Origin: Lacinutrix sp. Bg11-31
Lineage (GTDB): Bacteria; Bacteroidota; Bacteroidia; Flavobacteriales; Flavobacteriaceae
Direction: 5' to 3'
Assembly: GCF_002831665.1 (NCBI RefSeq)
Contig: NZ_CP025118.1
Coordinates: forward strand, 62,001 to 126,000
DNA length: 64,000 bases
The notes under the pieces were generated by a model. That model did no database searches, was not told the DNA's origin, and saw only the letters and a list, made by a program, of their open reading frames with translations. Positions 41,767-50,395 of the stretch are shown here, in pieces (position 1 is the stretch's first letter; the number at the start of each line of letters is the position of its first letter). The position numbers and the translations under genes were made by a program.

Positions 41767-43089
41767 TTAAAATGATATTTGAGCGCCAACAACAATTCCC
41801 ATGCTATTCGCTTCTCTTAAACTATGTGTAGTGCCAGCCGGAAATGGAGCATTGTCATCGCTACCACTAATAAAATTTAAAGGCGCATAACCATCGGTAC
41901 GGAATACTTCGGCAAATAACTTTGATGAATTATTTATTAGTGTAGCAAAGCCTAATACCATTTGATTTTGTCGTTCCCATGGAGCTCCATCTGCTCCAGC
42001 TCTAAAATTTGAAAACTCTCCCGAAATAGTATGTTTGAATTTGCCGTTTTCATTTAAATCATATTTAGCACCTACATCTAAGGAGCTAACTTTTGAGGCT
42101 TCAAAAATATTTAATGGAGGAGCTGGATTATAAGTGCCCTTCCACACCTTTGTTGTTTTTGCAAAGCCACCTTTAACGATCAAACGGTTATTGATGCTTA
42201 AGGTTCCATAATAAGTGTAGGCAGGATTATTTTCTTTGCAAGAAGAAAAATGAGTTACAGGGAAGTCTTGACAGTATGCGCTTCCTTTTAAGTAAGAAGC
42301 ACCTACTAATAATTTTACATCTTCTAAAATATTAAATGAATAATTTATATCTGCGACATAATTATTAATTTTAGATGGAACGTTTGTGCCATCACCAACA
42401 GGTGTATGTAAAGCTCGGAATTGTGCACCTCCTTGAACTGCCATTAATTTAGCATGTAAGCCTCCTTTTGCGAATCCTATTTGCGCACCATAACCTAATC
42501 CGCCAAATGCATGCCACATAGTTGTGTTAGTAAATGGGCTTACGCTTCCCATTTGTCCAAAAGGAGCATCCATTTTTCCAAGAGCACCATAAATTGGAAA
42601 CATGTCTAAATTGCCTATTAATACAAAGGCTTTCCTTAATTGAAGTTGGTTTCTATTTAGGTCTGTAATAGTTCCGCTTCCAAAACTTTGCTCAGGATTA
42701 TACAGTATTTCGGCATGAGTACTTATCCAGCTATTAACTGTAGCAGTAATGGATAGTTGAAAAGAATGAATAACAGCTTCACTAACCTCTTTGCCAATTT
42801 GATTATTAGAAGTTGGATGTCTCATAAGGTACGCAAACTTAGAGTCTGTATTAGAATGCTGATAGTCGAAAATTGAAATTAACGAAGTCCCAATGATTAA
42901 GCTATTATTATTAATAGTACCATTCTTTTTTTCTTCTAGAAGGATATTAATTTTTCTTAAATCTTGATTTTGATCAAGCATTTTGTAAGTGAATCCAGAG
43001 TTGAATTCTACTTTTTTAATAGCAATTGTGTCATTTTGTGCGAATACTAAATTTCCAATTAGAATTAATGTTAAAAGTAATTTTTTCAT
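41767..43089 (-). CDS. Outer-membrane beta-barrel, probable porin
   Basis: The 440-residue protein has a signal peptide (LLLTLILIGNLVFAQ) and ends in VVGAQISF, the aromatic C-terminal strand of an outer-membrane barrel. Alternating strands such as LQLRKAFVLIGNLDMFPIYG, with the segment LGKMDAPFGQMG, recall the LbtU/phosphate-selective-porin type group, in which a glycine-proline-rich turn follows the barrel strand describing the pore. There is no TonB box or plug, so it is not a SusC-type receptor. The substrate is unknown. It is separated by more than 200 bases from both neighbours. Confidence 0.72.
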   Translation of the reverse strand: MKKLLLTLILIGNLVFAQNDTIAIKKVEFNSGFTYKMLDQNQDLRKINILLEEKKNGTINNNSLIIGTSLISIFDYQHSNTDSKFAYLMRHPTSNNQIGKEVSEAVIHSFQLSITATVNSWISTHAEILYNPEQSFGSGTITDLNRNQLQLRKAFVLIGNLDMFPIYGALGKMDAPFGQMGSVSPFTNTTMWHAFGGLGYGAQIGFAKGGLHAKLMAVQGGAQFRALHTPVGDGTNVPSKINNYVADINYSFNILEDVKLLVGASYLKGSAYCQDFPVTHFSSCKENNPAYTYYGTLSINNRLIVKGGFAKTTKVWKGTYNPAPPLNIFEASKVSSLDVGAKYDLNENGKFKHTISGEFSNFRAGADGAPWERQNQMVLGFATLINNSSKLFAEVFRTDGYAPLNFISGSDDNAPFPAGTTHSLREANSMGIVVGAQISF

Positions 43090-43216
43090 AGGTTAGTAAA
43101 TATGTAGGTTAGTTTTGAAGCGCGAATATATAACATTAACAGGGTATTTTCTTTTATTAATGTTTCATGCGAGATTGGTCTTTAATTATGTTTGATAACT
43201 TTAAAATTTTATTCAA

Positions 43217-43236
43217 TTTTTTTTTTTTTTTTTTTT
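43217..43236. repeat. Run of 20 T
   Basis: An uninterrupted run of 20 T lies between the porin gene promoter side and the YceI terminator. Runs of this length are prone to slippage and to sequencing error; it is not in a coding region. Confidence 0.9.
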
Positions 43237-43255
43237 GAGAAATAAAAAAGCGCAT

Positions 43256-43300
43256 AAAAAAAAAGCCACATCTTTCGATGCGGCTTTTCAATATAATTTG
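43256..43300 (-). terminator. Terminator module (AAAAGCCACATC type), copy 2
   Basis: AAAAGCC-A-CATC pairs with GATG-C-GGCTTTT around TTTC, followed by CAATATAATTTGTA. It follows the YceI lipoprotein gene on the minus strand and is closely related to the module at about 40.67 kb. Confidence 0.85.
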
Positions 43301-43311
43301 TAAAAATCTAA

Positions 43312-43977
43312 TTAAGACTTTTTAGCTGTAATAGAAATTTTTAATTCCATTTCATCATTAATAAACTTGTCTCCAAGGTTATCAAAGATACTTTTAGAAC
43401 CATAGTTTATAGACCATTTTGTTCTATCAATAGTAAAAGCATCACTAGTAATAGTCATAATGTCTCCAGTATTAGTAACTGTAGCAGGAAAAGTAATGTT
43501 ATTTTTATTTCCTTTTAAAGCTAAATTACCAGATATCATTGTTTTTCCATTTTCAACAGCAGTTCCTGTAATTTCAAAAGCAGCATTTGGAAATTTTGCA
43601 ACGTTAAAAAAGTCACCTTCTTTACCTTCAACAGTACCTTTTAAGTGCGCATCAAGATTTGCTTTTTGGTCACCTTCTAAATCTGTAGTGTTAATAGAAG
43701 TCATATCTATAATAAACGTTCCGCTTTGTAAAACATCATCAGTTACAGAAAAGATACCACTATCTAAATTTATTGTACCATTATGTGTTCCTGTTGGTTT
43801 AAAGCCTTTCCACTCAATAGTAGATTCTGTTATATTTGCAACATACTTTACAGAATTACTTTCGCTAGTTGCTGCAGCTTCTGCTTCACTTGTATTTGCT
43901 TCTGTTCCTTTCTTACATCCTACAACTGCAAGACCTAAGGCTAGTACAGTTAAAATATTTAATACTTGTTTTTTCAT
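43312..43977 (-). CDS. YceI-family lipoprotein
   Basis: The 221-residue protein has a lipoprotein signal (ALGLAVVGC, Cys at residue 21), a low-complexity Glu/Ala/Ser linker, and a complete YceI domain. STIEWKGFKPTGTHNGTIN begins the lipocalin-like barrel, FIIDMTSINTTDLEG, FFNVAKFPNAAFEITG and TIDRTKWSINYGSKSIFDNLGDKFIND are diagnostic. YceI proteins bind isoprenoid lipids and are linked to stress in the periplasm. A TACTTTTG -7 box lies 28 bases upstream of the start. Single-gene transcript. Confidence 0.92.
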   Translation of the reverse strand: MKKQVLNILTVLALGLAVVGCKKGTEANTSEAEAAATSESNSVKYVANITESTIEWKGFKPTGTHNGTINLDSGIFSVTDDVLQSGTFIIDMTSINTTDLEGDQKANLDAHLKGTVEGKEGDFFNVAKFPNAAFEITGTAVENGKTMISGNLALKGNKNNITFPATVTNTGDIMTITSDAFTIDRTKWSINYGSKSIFDNLGDKFINDEMELKISITAKKS

Positions 43978-44004
43978 TTTAAATGTTTATTAATGGTTAA
44001 GTAA

Positions 44005-44012
44005 CAAAAGTA
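44005..44012 (-). promoter_or_regulatory. Bacteroidota -7 box (TACTTTTG) for yceI-like gene
   Basis: The minus strand reads TACTTTTG about 28 bases before the ATG, matching TAnnTTTG. Confidence 0.55.
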
Positions 44013-44133
44013 AAAAACATTCCATGGAAAATACTTAATTTTTTCATAAAAATATTTAGATTTTAGTGTTTAATAATTACCCAATTAGGGCAGATACTGA
44101 AACGAGTTCTGTATAAAAAAAAGATAATGACAT

Positions 44134-44166
44134 TTTGACATTTTTATAATAATGGCAGTACTTTTG
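44134..44166 (+). promoter_or_regulatory. Promoter of grpE-dnaJ (TTG ... TACTTTTG)
   Basis: TACTTTTG (44159-44166) matches TAnnTTTG, and TTG about 21 bases before it fits the -33 element. It is the best full promoter match in the window. It overlaps an upstream in-frame ATG of grpE and thereby sets the start downstream. Confidence 0.65.
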
Positions 44167-44199
44167 CAAATCTTAAATAGTATTAAAATAAATACAGAG

Positions 44200-44742
44200 A
44201 TGAGCAAAGCAAAAGATATAAAAGAAGATATAATCGAAGAGCAAGTAGAAGCTACAATAAACGAAGAAACTGTTGAAGTTGAAGAGTTGTCTACAGAAGA
44301 CAGGCTTAATAAAGAACTAGGTCAAGAAAAAGACAAGTTTTTAAGATTGTTTGCCGAATTCGAAAATTATAAAAAAAGAACATCTAAAGAACGTGTTGAG
44401 TTATTTAAAACAGCAGGTAAAGATGTCATGGTGTCAATGTTACCCGTTTTAGACGATTTCGAACGTGCTTTATTACATATCGAAGACGATAAAGAAGCCG
44501 AAGAATTAAGAAAAGGTGTGGTATTAATATACCAAAAACTGTTAACCACTTTAAGTCAAAAAGGTTTAGCTGCAATGGAAGTGAAGAAAGGAGATGTTTT
44601 CGATTCGGAAATTCACCAAGCCATCACACAAGTACCAGCGCCAAGTAAAGATTTAAAAGGGAAGATTATAGATGTTGTTGAAAAAGGTTATTTACTTGGA
44701 GAAACAGTAATTCGTTTTCCAAAAGTAGTTATTGGACAATAA
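44200..44742 (+). CDS. grpE: Nucleotide exchange factor GrpE
   Basis: The protein (180 residues) is the nucleotide exchange factor of DnaK. An acidic, disordered N-terminus (about 55 residues) precedes the long dimer helix with FLRLFAEFENYKKRTSKER, then the four-helix bundle and the C-terminal beta domain with GDVFDSEIHQAIT and GYLLGETVIRFPKVVIGQ. I place the start at MSKAKDIKED, because an in-frame ATG 48 bases upstream lies ahead of the TACTTTTG promoter box. dnaJ follows 56 bases downstream, forming the usual chaperone pair; dnaK is not in the window. Confidence 0.95.
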   Translation: MSKAKDIKEDIIEEQVEATINEETVEVEELSTEDRLNKELGQEKDKFLRLFAEFENYKKRTSKERVELFKTAGKDVMVSMLPVLDDFERALLHIEDDKEAEELRKGVVLIYQKLLTTLSQKGLAAMEVKKGDVFDSEIHQAITQVPAPSKDLKGKIIDVVEKGYLLGETVIRFPKVVIGQ

Positions 44743-44798
44743 TAAAAGTAATTTTTAATTAAAAGGCAACAGCAAATAGCTAAAAGCCAAAGAAAAAT

Positions 44799-45932
44799 AT
44801 GGCAAAGAAAGATTATTACGAAACATTAGGCATTAGTAAAGGTGCTACAGCTGCTGAAATAAAAAAAGGTTATAGAAAGAAAGCTATCGAGTTTCATCCA
44901 GATAAAAACCCAGACGATGCAACTGCCGAAGCTAAATTTAAAGAAGCTGCCGAAGCTTACGAAGTTTTAAGCGACGACAATAAAAAAGCACGTTACGACC
45001 AGTATGGTCACCAAGCCTTCGAAGGCGGTGGTGGTTTTGGTGGAGGCGGAAGAGGAGGCATGAATATGGACGACATATTTAGCCAATTTGGAGATATCTT
45101 TGGTGGAGGTGGTGGAGGCTTCTCTGGTTTTGGAGGTGGCGGTTTTGGTGGAGGCCAACAACGTCGCGTAAAAGGAAGCAACTTACGTATTCGCGTAAAA
45201 TTAACACTAGAGGAAATTGCCAATGGTGTTGAGAAAAAAATAAAAGTTAAACGTAAAATTCAAGCAGAAGGCACTACATACCAAACCTGTGGAACTTGTA
45301 ATGGTGCAGGTCAAGTTACTAGAGTTACAAATACCATTTTAGGTCGTATGCAAACTGCAAGTCCATGTCCTACTTGTGGAGGAGCAGGACAAACTATAGA
45401 CAAAAAGCCAGCAGGAGCAGATGGACAAGGTTTAATTGTAAATGAGGAAACTATTTCTGTTAAAATTCCAGCTGGAGTTGTAGATGGAATGCAGCTTAAA
45501 GTAACTGGTAAAGGAAACGATGCGCCAGGAAATGGAATTGCAGGAGATTTATTAGTGGCTATAGAAGAGCTAGATCATGAAACTTTACAGCGTGAAGGTG
45601 ATAACTTGCATTACGATTTATATGTAAGTTTACCAGATGCTATTTTAGGTGCTTCTAAAGAAATTGATACTGTTACTGGAAAAGTGCGTATTAAAGTAGA
45701 GGCAGGTTTGCAATCTGGAAAGATTTTACGCTTACGCGGAAAAGGGATTCCAAGTATAAATGGTTATGGTAAAGGAGATTTATTAGTACATGTAAATGTA
45801 TGGACACCAAAAACATTGAATAAAGAACAGTCAGCATTTTTTGAAAAAATGAAAGACGACGAACATTTTTTACCTAAACCAGAAAGAAGCGACAAATCGT
45901 TTTTTGAAAAGGTGAAAGATATGTTTTCATAA
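44799..45932 (+). CDS. dnaJ: DnaJ chaperone with only half of the zinc-finger motifs
   Basis: The 377-residue co-chaperone has a J domain with HPD at 33-35, a long Gly/Phe-rich region (75-118), a cysteine-rich region, and C-terminal substrate-binding domains. A standard DnaJ has four CxxCxGxG motifs; here only two remain, CGTCNGAG (164-171) and CPTCGGAG (190-197). The expected first motif is replaced by a KVKRKIQAEG stretch and the fourth by PAGADGQG. In E. coli terms this keeps zinc centre II (motifs 2 and 3) and drops centre I. Paired with grpE, so it is the main DnaJ. Confidence 0.96.
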   Translation: MAKKDYYETLGISKGATAAEIKKGYRKKAIEFHPDKNPDDATAEAKFKEAAEAYEVLSDDNKKARYDQYGHQAFEGGGGFGGGGRGGMNMDDIFSQFGDIFGGGGGGFSGFGGGGFGGGQQRRVKGSNLRIRVKLTLEEIANGVEKKIKVKRKIQAEGTTYQTCGTCNGAGQVTRVTNTILGRMQTASPCPTCGGAGQTIDKKPAGADGQGLIVNEETISVKIPAGVVDGMQLKVTGKGNDAPGNGIAGDLLVAIEELDHETLQREGDNLHYDLYVSLPDAILGASKEIDTVTGKVRIKVEAGLQSGKILRLRGKGIPSINGYGKGDLLVHVNVWTPKTLNKEQSAFFEKMKDDEHFLPKPERSDKSFFEKVKDMFS

Positions 45933-45955
45933 TATTAAGAATATTTATCAAAAAA

Positions 45956-45986
45956 ATAATCCGCAATACTCTTGCGGATTATTTTT
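45956..45986 (+). terminator. Intrinsic terminator of grpE-dnaJ
   Basis: AATAATCCGCAA and TTGCGGATTATT flank TACTC and are followed by TTTTTATT. It starts the 335-base gap to the ABC transporter genes. Confidence 0.92.
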
Positions 45987-46038
45987 ATTAATAAGCGAAC
46001 TTATTTAATATGAAAAGGAATAGTTAAACAAAAAACAG

Positions 46039-46140
46039 TATATTTGGTTTATCATTGGTTTGCGCCAATGGTAATTTTTCTTTTTCATAGCAATTTTTTC
46101 CCATCCTTTATTTGCGTAAAGGGTGGGTTTTGTTTTTTAG
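46039..46140 (+). ncRNA. Candidate small RNA with its own promoter and terminator
   Basis: A TATATTTG -7 box (46039-46046) is followed by a hairpin CATTGG-TTTGCG-CCAATG. About 40 bases later comes a strong terminator hairpin, CCCATCCTTTA-TTTGCG-TAAAGGGTGGG, with a T-rich tail. A transcript of about 90 bases is predicted. Both hairpins have the same TTTGCG loop. It lies between dnaJ and the ABC operon, after the dnaJ terminator. It could instead be an attenuated leader of the ABC operon. No known RNA family was recognised. Confidence 0.4.
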
Positions 46141-46267
46141 CAATATTTTATATTTACTAAATAATTAGACGCGTAATTATTTATTCCTTACAGCGTTAAA
46201 ATAATTTTAAACAGCAAAGCATACCAACTTACATTTTCTATATTTACATAAACAACAAACATATTAT

Positions 46268-47194
46268 ATGAGTAACTTATTAGAGGCACAATCGGTTTCT
46301 AAAAATTTTGGTGATTTCACAGCACTTAACAACGTTTCTATTGCTGTAGAAAAAGGAAGCATATTTGGATTGCTTGGTCCAAATGGAGCAGGAAAAACCA
46401 CTTTAATTCGTATTATTAATCAAATTACAATGCCAGACAAAGGTCAAGTGCTTTTAGATGGCGAGCCTTTGCAGAGGCATCACATACAAAATATTGGTTA
46501 TTTGCCAGAAGAACGTGGCTTATATAAAACAATGAAAGTTGGTGAACAGGCTCTATACTTGGCGCAACTTAAAGGGTTAGATAAAGCTGAAGCTAAAAAG
46601 CGTTTGTTAGAATGGTTCGAAAGATTAGAGATTGGAGATTGGTGGAACAAGAAAATTCAAGAGTTATCTAAAGGAATGGCTCAAAAAATTCAGTTTGTAG
46701 TAACAGTATTGCATCAGCCAAAATTATTAATTTTCGATGAACCTTTTTCAGGTTTCGACCCTATTAATGCAGACATCATTAAAAATGAAATTCTAAGACT
46801 TAGAGAGGAAGGTGCAACGGTTATTTTTTCTACGCACAGAATGGAATCTGTTGAAGAGTTGTGCGATCATATTGCATTAATACATAAATCTAATAAAATT
46901 TTAGATGGCAATCTTAATGACATTAAAAGGCAGTATAAGTCTAATACTTTCGAGGTAGGTATTACTACAGATAATGCTTTAGAACTACAGCGCTCGCTTT
47001 CCGATAAGTTTATAGTGTCTCCAGCAGAATTCAAATCATTAAATAATGAGTTGAAACTTAATGTAAAGCTTTCGGAAAACGAATCTGCAAATCAATTATT
47101 AAATTATCTAACCACAAAAGGCGAGGTGTCTCATTTTTTAGAAGTGATACCAAGTGCTAGCGATATTTTTATTCAAGCTGTAAAGAATAATTAA
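46268..47194 (+). CDS. ABC exporter ATP-binding protein (NatA-like)
   Basis: The 308-residue ATPase has Walker A GPNGAGKTTL near residue 38, a Q-loop, signature LSKGMAQKIQF near residue 138 (the LSKGM form common in this group instead of LSGGQ), Walker B LLIFDEPFSGFDP and the H-loop STHRM. The 90-residue C-terminal extension after the ATPase core is typical of NatA/YhaQ-type exporters. It is first in a five-gene operon and is followed after 5 bases by the ABC-2 permease gene. The substrate is unknown; sodium or antimicrobial export has been shown for relatives. Confidence 0.92.
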   Translation: MSNLLEAQSVSKNFGDFTALNNVSIAVEKGSIFGLLGPNGAGKTTLIRIINQITMPDKGQVLLDGEPLQRHHIQNIGYLPEERGLYKTMKVGEQALYLAQLKGLDKAEAKKRLLEWFERLEIGDWWNKKIQELSKGMAQKIQFVVTVLHQPKLLIFDEPFSGFDPINADIIKNEILRLREEGATVIFSTHRMESVEELCDHIALIHKSNKILDGNLNDIKRQYKSNTFEVGITTDNALELQRSLSDKFIVSPAEFKSLNNELKLNVKLSENESANQLLNYLTTKGEVSHFLEVIPSASDIFIQAVKNN

Positions 47195-47199
47195 AAACC

Positions 47200-48534
47200 A
47201 TGAATCATTTACCACTAATAATAAAACGTGAGTACTTAACTAAAGTGAGAAATAAAGCCTTTATAGTTATGACTTTTTTGAGTCCTTTAATTATGATAGG
47301 ACTCTTTTCTTTAGTTGCGTATTTATCCCAATTAAATAATGCAAAACAAAAGAATATCACTGTTTTAGACGAATCTGGACAAATTGAATCTATTTTCACA
47401 GATAAAGAAACTGTAAAGTATACCATTTTAAAAAATGTAACTTTAGAGAGTGCAAAAACAATTGTAGAAGAACAGGAAAGTTACGGATTACTTTATATTT
47501 CAGACTTTATAACCACTGTTGGAAGTTTTCAGGAAGATGAAAAAAGGAATGTTGATGTTGCTTTTTATTCAGAAGAAACACCTTCTGTTACTATTATTTC
47601 TGCATTAGAAGTAAAAGTAGAAAAACGTTTAAAAGAACTTAACCTTGAGAAAAAAGGCGTAGATCAGGCCATTTTAAAAGATGCAGAAGTTAGTATAACT
47701 ATAGATCAAGAAAATTTTACAGGAGAAAAAACATCTAAAGTAGATAGTGTTGTAAAACTAATTTTTGGAGGTGCAGCTGGTTATTTGCTTTTCATGTTTA
47801 TTATAATTTATGGAAACATGATTATGCGTTCTGTAATTGAAGAGAAAACGAGCAGAATAATTGAGGTTATTATTTCTTCGGTTAAGCCTATACAATTAAT
47901 GTTGGGTAAAATTATTGGTACTACACTTGCAGGAATTACACAGTTTGGTATTTGGCTAATTTTAGGTAGTATTTTATCGGTTATAGCAGCATTGGTTTTC
48001 GATATTGATTTCTCGCAAGTCAATACACCACAACAAGAACTAGTAACACAGGCCATACAAAATCCCGATGGAAATGCAAATATGCAATTATTTATAAGCG
48101 CCTTTTTAAATATGCCACTAGCAAATTTAATAATAGCCTTTATCTTGTTTTTTGTTAGCGGTTATCTATTATATAGCTCTTTGTACGCAGCTATTGGTGC
48201 AGCAGTAGACAATGAAACAGATACACAACAATTTATGCTGCCTATAATTATGCCTTTAATTTTAGCAGTATATGTTGGAGGTTTTACGGTTATAGAAGAT
48301 CCTCATGGAACAGTAGCAACGGTATTTTCTTTTATACCATTTACGTCTCCAGTTGTTATGTTAATGCGAATTCCTTTTGGAGTCCCAATTTGGCAACAAA
48401 TACTATCTTTGTTAATATTAATTGGTACATTTATGTTTACCATTTGGATGGCTTCAAAAATATATAGAGTTGGTATATTAATGTATGGTAAAAAGCCAAC
48501 ATACAGAGAGCTTTTAAAATGGATTAAATATTAA
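47200..48534 (+). CDS. ABC-2 type permease (NatB-like)
   Basis: The 444-residue membrane protein has one N-terminal helix (AFIVMTFLSPLIMIGLFSLV), a large extracytoplasmic domain of about 150 residues, and five or six C-terminal helices. The amphipathic segment VIEEKTSRIIEVIISSVKPIQLMLGKIIG is the coupling motif characteristic of the ABC-2/NatB group. It pairs with the ATPase encoded 5 bases upstream and is followed by mscS after 2 bases. It probably forms the export channel of the complex in the inner membrane. Confidence 0.9.
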   Translation: MNHLPLIIKREYLTKVRNKAFIVMTFLSPLIMIGLFSLVAYLSQLNNAKQKNITVLDESGQIESIFTDKETVKYTILKNVTLESAKTIVEEQESYGLLYISDFITTVGSFQEDEKRNVDVAFYSEETPSVTIISALEVKVEKRLKELNLEKKGVDQAILKDAEVSITIDQENFTGEKTSKVDSVVKLIFGGAAGYLLFMFIIIYGNMIMRSVIEEKTSRIIEVIISSVKPIQLMLGKIIGTTLAGITQFGIWLILGSILSVIAALVFDIDFSQVNTPQQELVTQAIQNPDGNANMQLFISAFLNMPLANLIIAFILFFVSGYLLYSSLYAAIGAAVDNETDTQQFMLPIIMPLILAVYVGGFTVIEDPHGTVATVFSFIPFTSPVVMLMRIPFGVPIWQQILSLLILIGTFMFTIWMASKIYRVGILMYGKKPTYRELLKWIKY

Positions 48535-48536
48535 AG

Positions 48537-49496
48537 ATGCAGGAAAAAGTTAAAGATCAAATTGAGGATACTGTCGAAGAACTAGGAGAGGCTATTACTG
48601 AAAGTTCTATATGGGAAAAATTTGTAGATTTTTTAAATTTTAAATTACATACGTTTACAGATGGTAACGGTTTAGAAACAGGGGCTTTAAAAGTAAAGTA
48701 CTTTTTACTAATTATAGTAATACTTATTTTTACCACCTATGCTTTACGTTGGTTAAAGAAGTTACTAACACGTAAAATGCCAGAGAATGACAAAGCAAAA
48801 TTTACAACTGTATTTTCCTTTGCTAGATGGTTAATTTATATTGTTGTTTTTTTAGTAGCCTTGAGCTCTTTAGGAATAGATGTTACGGCAGTTTTTGCAG
48901 CTTCTGCAGCCTTATTAATAGGTGTTGGTTTAGCTTTGCAAACGTTATTTCAGGATATAATTTCAGGTGTTTTTATTTTAGTAGATCAATCTGTTCATGT
49001 AGGTGATATTATTGAAATTGAAGGAAAGGTAGGTAGAGTAGAAGAAATAAAATTACGAACCACAAGAGCTGTTACAATAGATAATAAGGTATTAATAATA
49101 CCAAATCATTTGTATTTAGCGAATAGCCTATATAATTGGACACAAAATGGATCTTCCACCAGAGAATCTGTAGATGTTGGAGTTGCCTATGGTAGTGACG
49201 TCGTGTTAGTTAAAAAGTTATTGTTACAAGCAGCAGCTTCATCAAAATTAGTTTTTAAGCAACCAGCACCTGCTGTTGTGTTTATGGATTTTGGAGAAAG
49301 CTCTTTAGATTTTAGAATAGCTTTTACTATACAAGATAGTTTTAATGCTAGGATTCCTAAAAGTGAAGTGCGTTTTGCTATCTATAAATTATTTAATGAG
49401 CATAATATTAGTATTCCGTTTCCACAACGCGATATACACGTTATTCAAAAAGGTGAGGAGAATATTCAATTAAAAATGAATTCGAAAAAACAGTAA
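48537..49496 (+). CDS. MscS-family mechanosensitive ion channel
   Basis: The 319-residue protein has an amphipathic N-terminus, three membrane helices, and the pore helix VTAVFAASAALLIGVGLALQTLFQDIISG near residue 125, with the Gly/Ala packing pattern of MscS TM3. The beta domain follows with VGDIIEIEGKVGRVEEIKLRTT and IPNHLYLANSLYNWT, then a C-terminal alpha/beta domain. Such channels open under membrane tension to release solutes after osmotic downshock. It lies in a tight operon between an ABC exporter and an outer-membrane protein. Confidence 0.93.
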   Translation: MQEKVKDQIEDTVEELGEAITESSIWEKFVDFLNFKLHTFTDGNGLETGALKVKYFLLIIVILIFTTYALRWLKKLLTRKMPENDKAKFTTVFSFARWLIYIVVFLVALSSLGIDVTAVFAASAALLIGVGLALQTLFQDIISGVFILVDQSVHVGDIIEIEGKVGRVEEIKLRTTRAVTIDNKVLIIPNHLYLANSLYNWTQNGSSTRESVDVGVAYGSDVVLVKKLLLQAAASSKLVFKQPAPAVVFMDFGESSLDFRIAFTIQDSFNARIPKSEVRFAIYKLFNEHNISIPFPQRDIHVIQKGEENIQLKMNSKKQ

Positions 49497-49510
49497 TACT
49501 AATTAAATCT

Positions 49511-50395
49511 ATGCAAAATCAACCAGCTAAGTATATTGTAATCGTTTTTTTTATAATGACGTTTCAAAGCACGTTTGCTCAGCTCACAGATTTAGCACGT
49601 TTAGAGTATTCTTATATCCCAAAAGGAAATTCTGAAGATAGTTTTAATAGATTTAGAGGCTTAGTTAATTATCCAATTGAAACAAAAGAAAACTGTTATC
49701 TAGTAATTGGAGGAGAATATAGTAGAATAGCTCTTAATATAGAAGATAATTACCCATTTAACACTTCGAACTTAAGACGCTTGCACATAATGGATTTAAA
49801 TGTAGGTTATACTTTTAAACTAAAGAGTGGTTGGCGTTTAGGAGCAAAAATTTCACCTAGAATAGCGTCTACATTAACACACAAATTATCTAGTAACGAC
49901 CTCTTTTTAAATGGAGGTATTTATGCGATAAATGATAGAACAAAAGACGAATCTAAAAATAAACCATACCGTTTAATTTTAGGACTAACCTATAATAGTA
50001 CAACAGGAATACCATTACCACTGCCATTTATAAGCTATTATAGACGCGTAAACGAGCAGTGGTCTTTTAATTTAGGAGTACCTAAAACAAATGTTAAATA
50101 TTTTTTTAGCGAACACAGTATTTTACAAACATTTGTAGGCATCGACGGTTATTTTGCAAATATTCAAGATACTATTACTATTGAAGGTAAAGAAGTAGAT
50201 AATATTTCGTTATCGGTTATTCTTGCTGGTTTGGGCTATGAGTATTGTTTTACAGACCATTTAATATGGTATGCATATTCTGGTTACACATTGAGCATGA
50301 ATAATAGATTACGGGATAAAAATAGAGATGAAGTTTATAAATTAGACAACAAAAATACATTTTACTTAAGAACAGGAATTAAATTTAAAATATAA
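49511..50395 (+). CDS. DUF6268 outer-membrane beta-barrel
   Basis: The 294-residue protein has a signal peptide (IVIVFFIMTFQSTFAQ) and a barrel-like body with paired amphipathic strands, including LRRLHIMDLNVGYTFKLKSGWRLGAKISP. It ends with the strand FYLRTGIKFKI. DUF6268 proteins are uncharacterised Bacteroidota outer-membrane barrels. The stop and the start of the next gene overlap by one base (TAATG), so translation of the sigma-54 regulator is probably coupled to it. Its position in the MscS-exporter operon suggests an envelope-stress function, which is inference. Confidence 0.78.
   Translation: MQNQPAKYIVIVFFIMTFQSTFAQLTDLARLEYSYIPKGNSEDSFNRFRGLVNYPIETKENCYLVIGGEYSRIALNIEDNYPFNTSNLRRLHIMDLNVGYTFKLKSGWRLGAKISPRIASTLTHKLSSNDLFLNGGIYAINDRTKDESKNKPYRLILGLTYNSTTGIPLPLPFISYYRRVNEQWSFNLGVPKTNVKYFFSEHSILQTFVGIDGYFANIQDTITIEGKEVDNISLSVILAGLGYEYCFTDHLIWYAYSGYTLSMNNRLRDKNRDEVYKLDNKNTFYLRTGIKFKI

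Noticed and set aside
45008..45223. Proline-rich frame opposite dnaJ
   Set aside because: It is the antisense of the Gly/Phe-rich region of DnaJ (GGC/GGT codons give Pro-rich complements).
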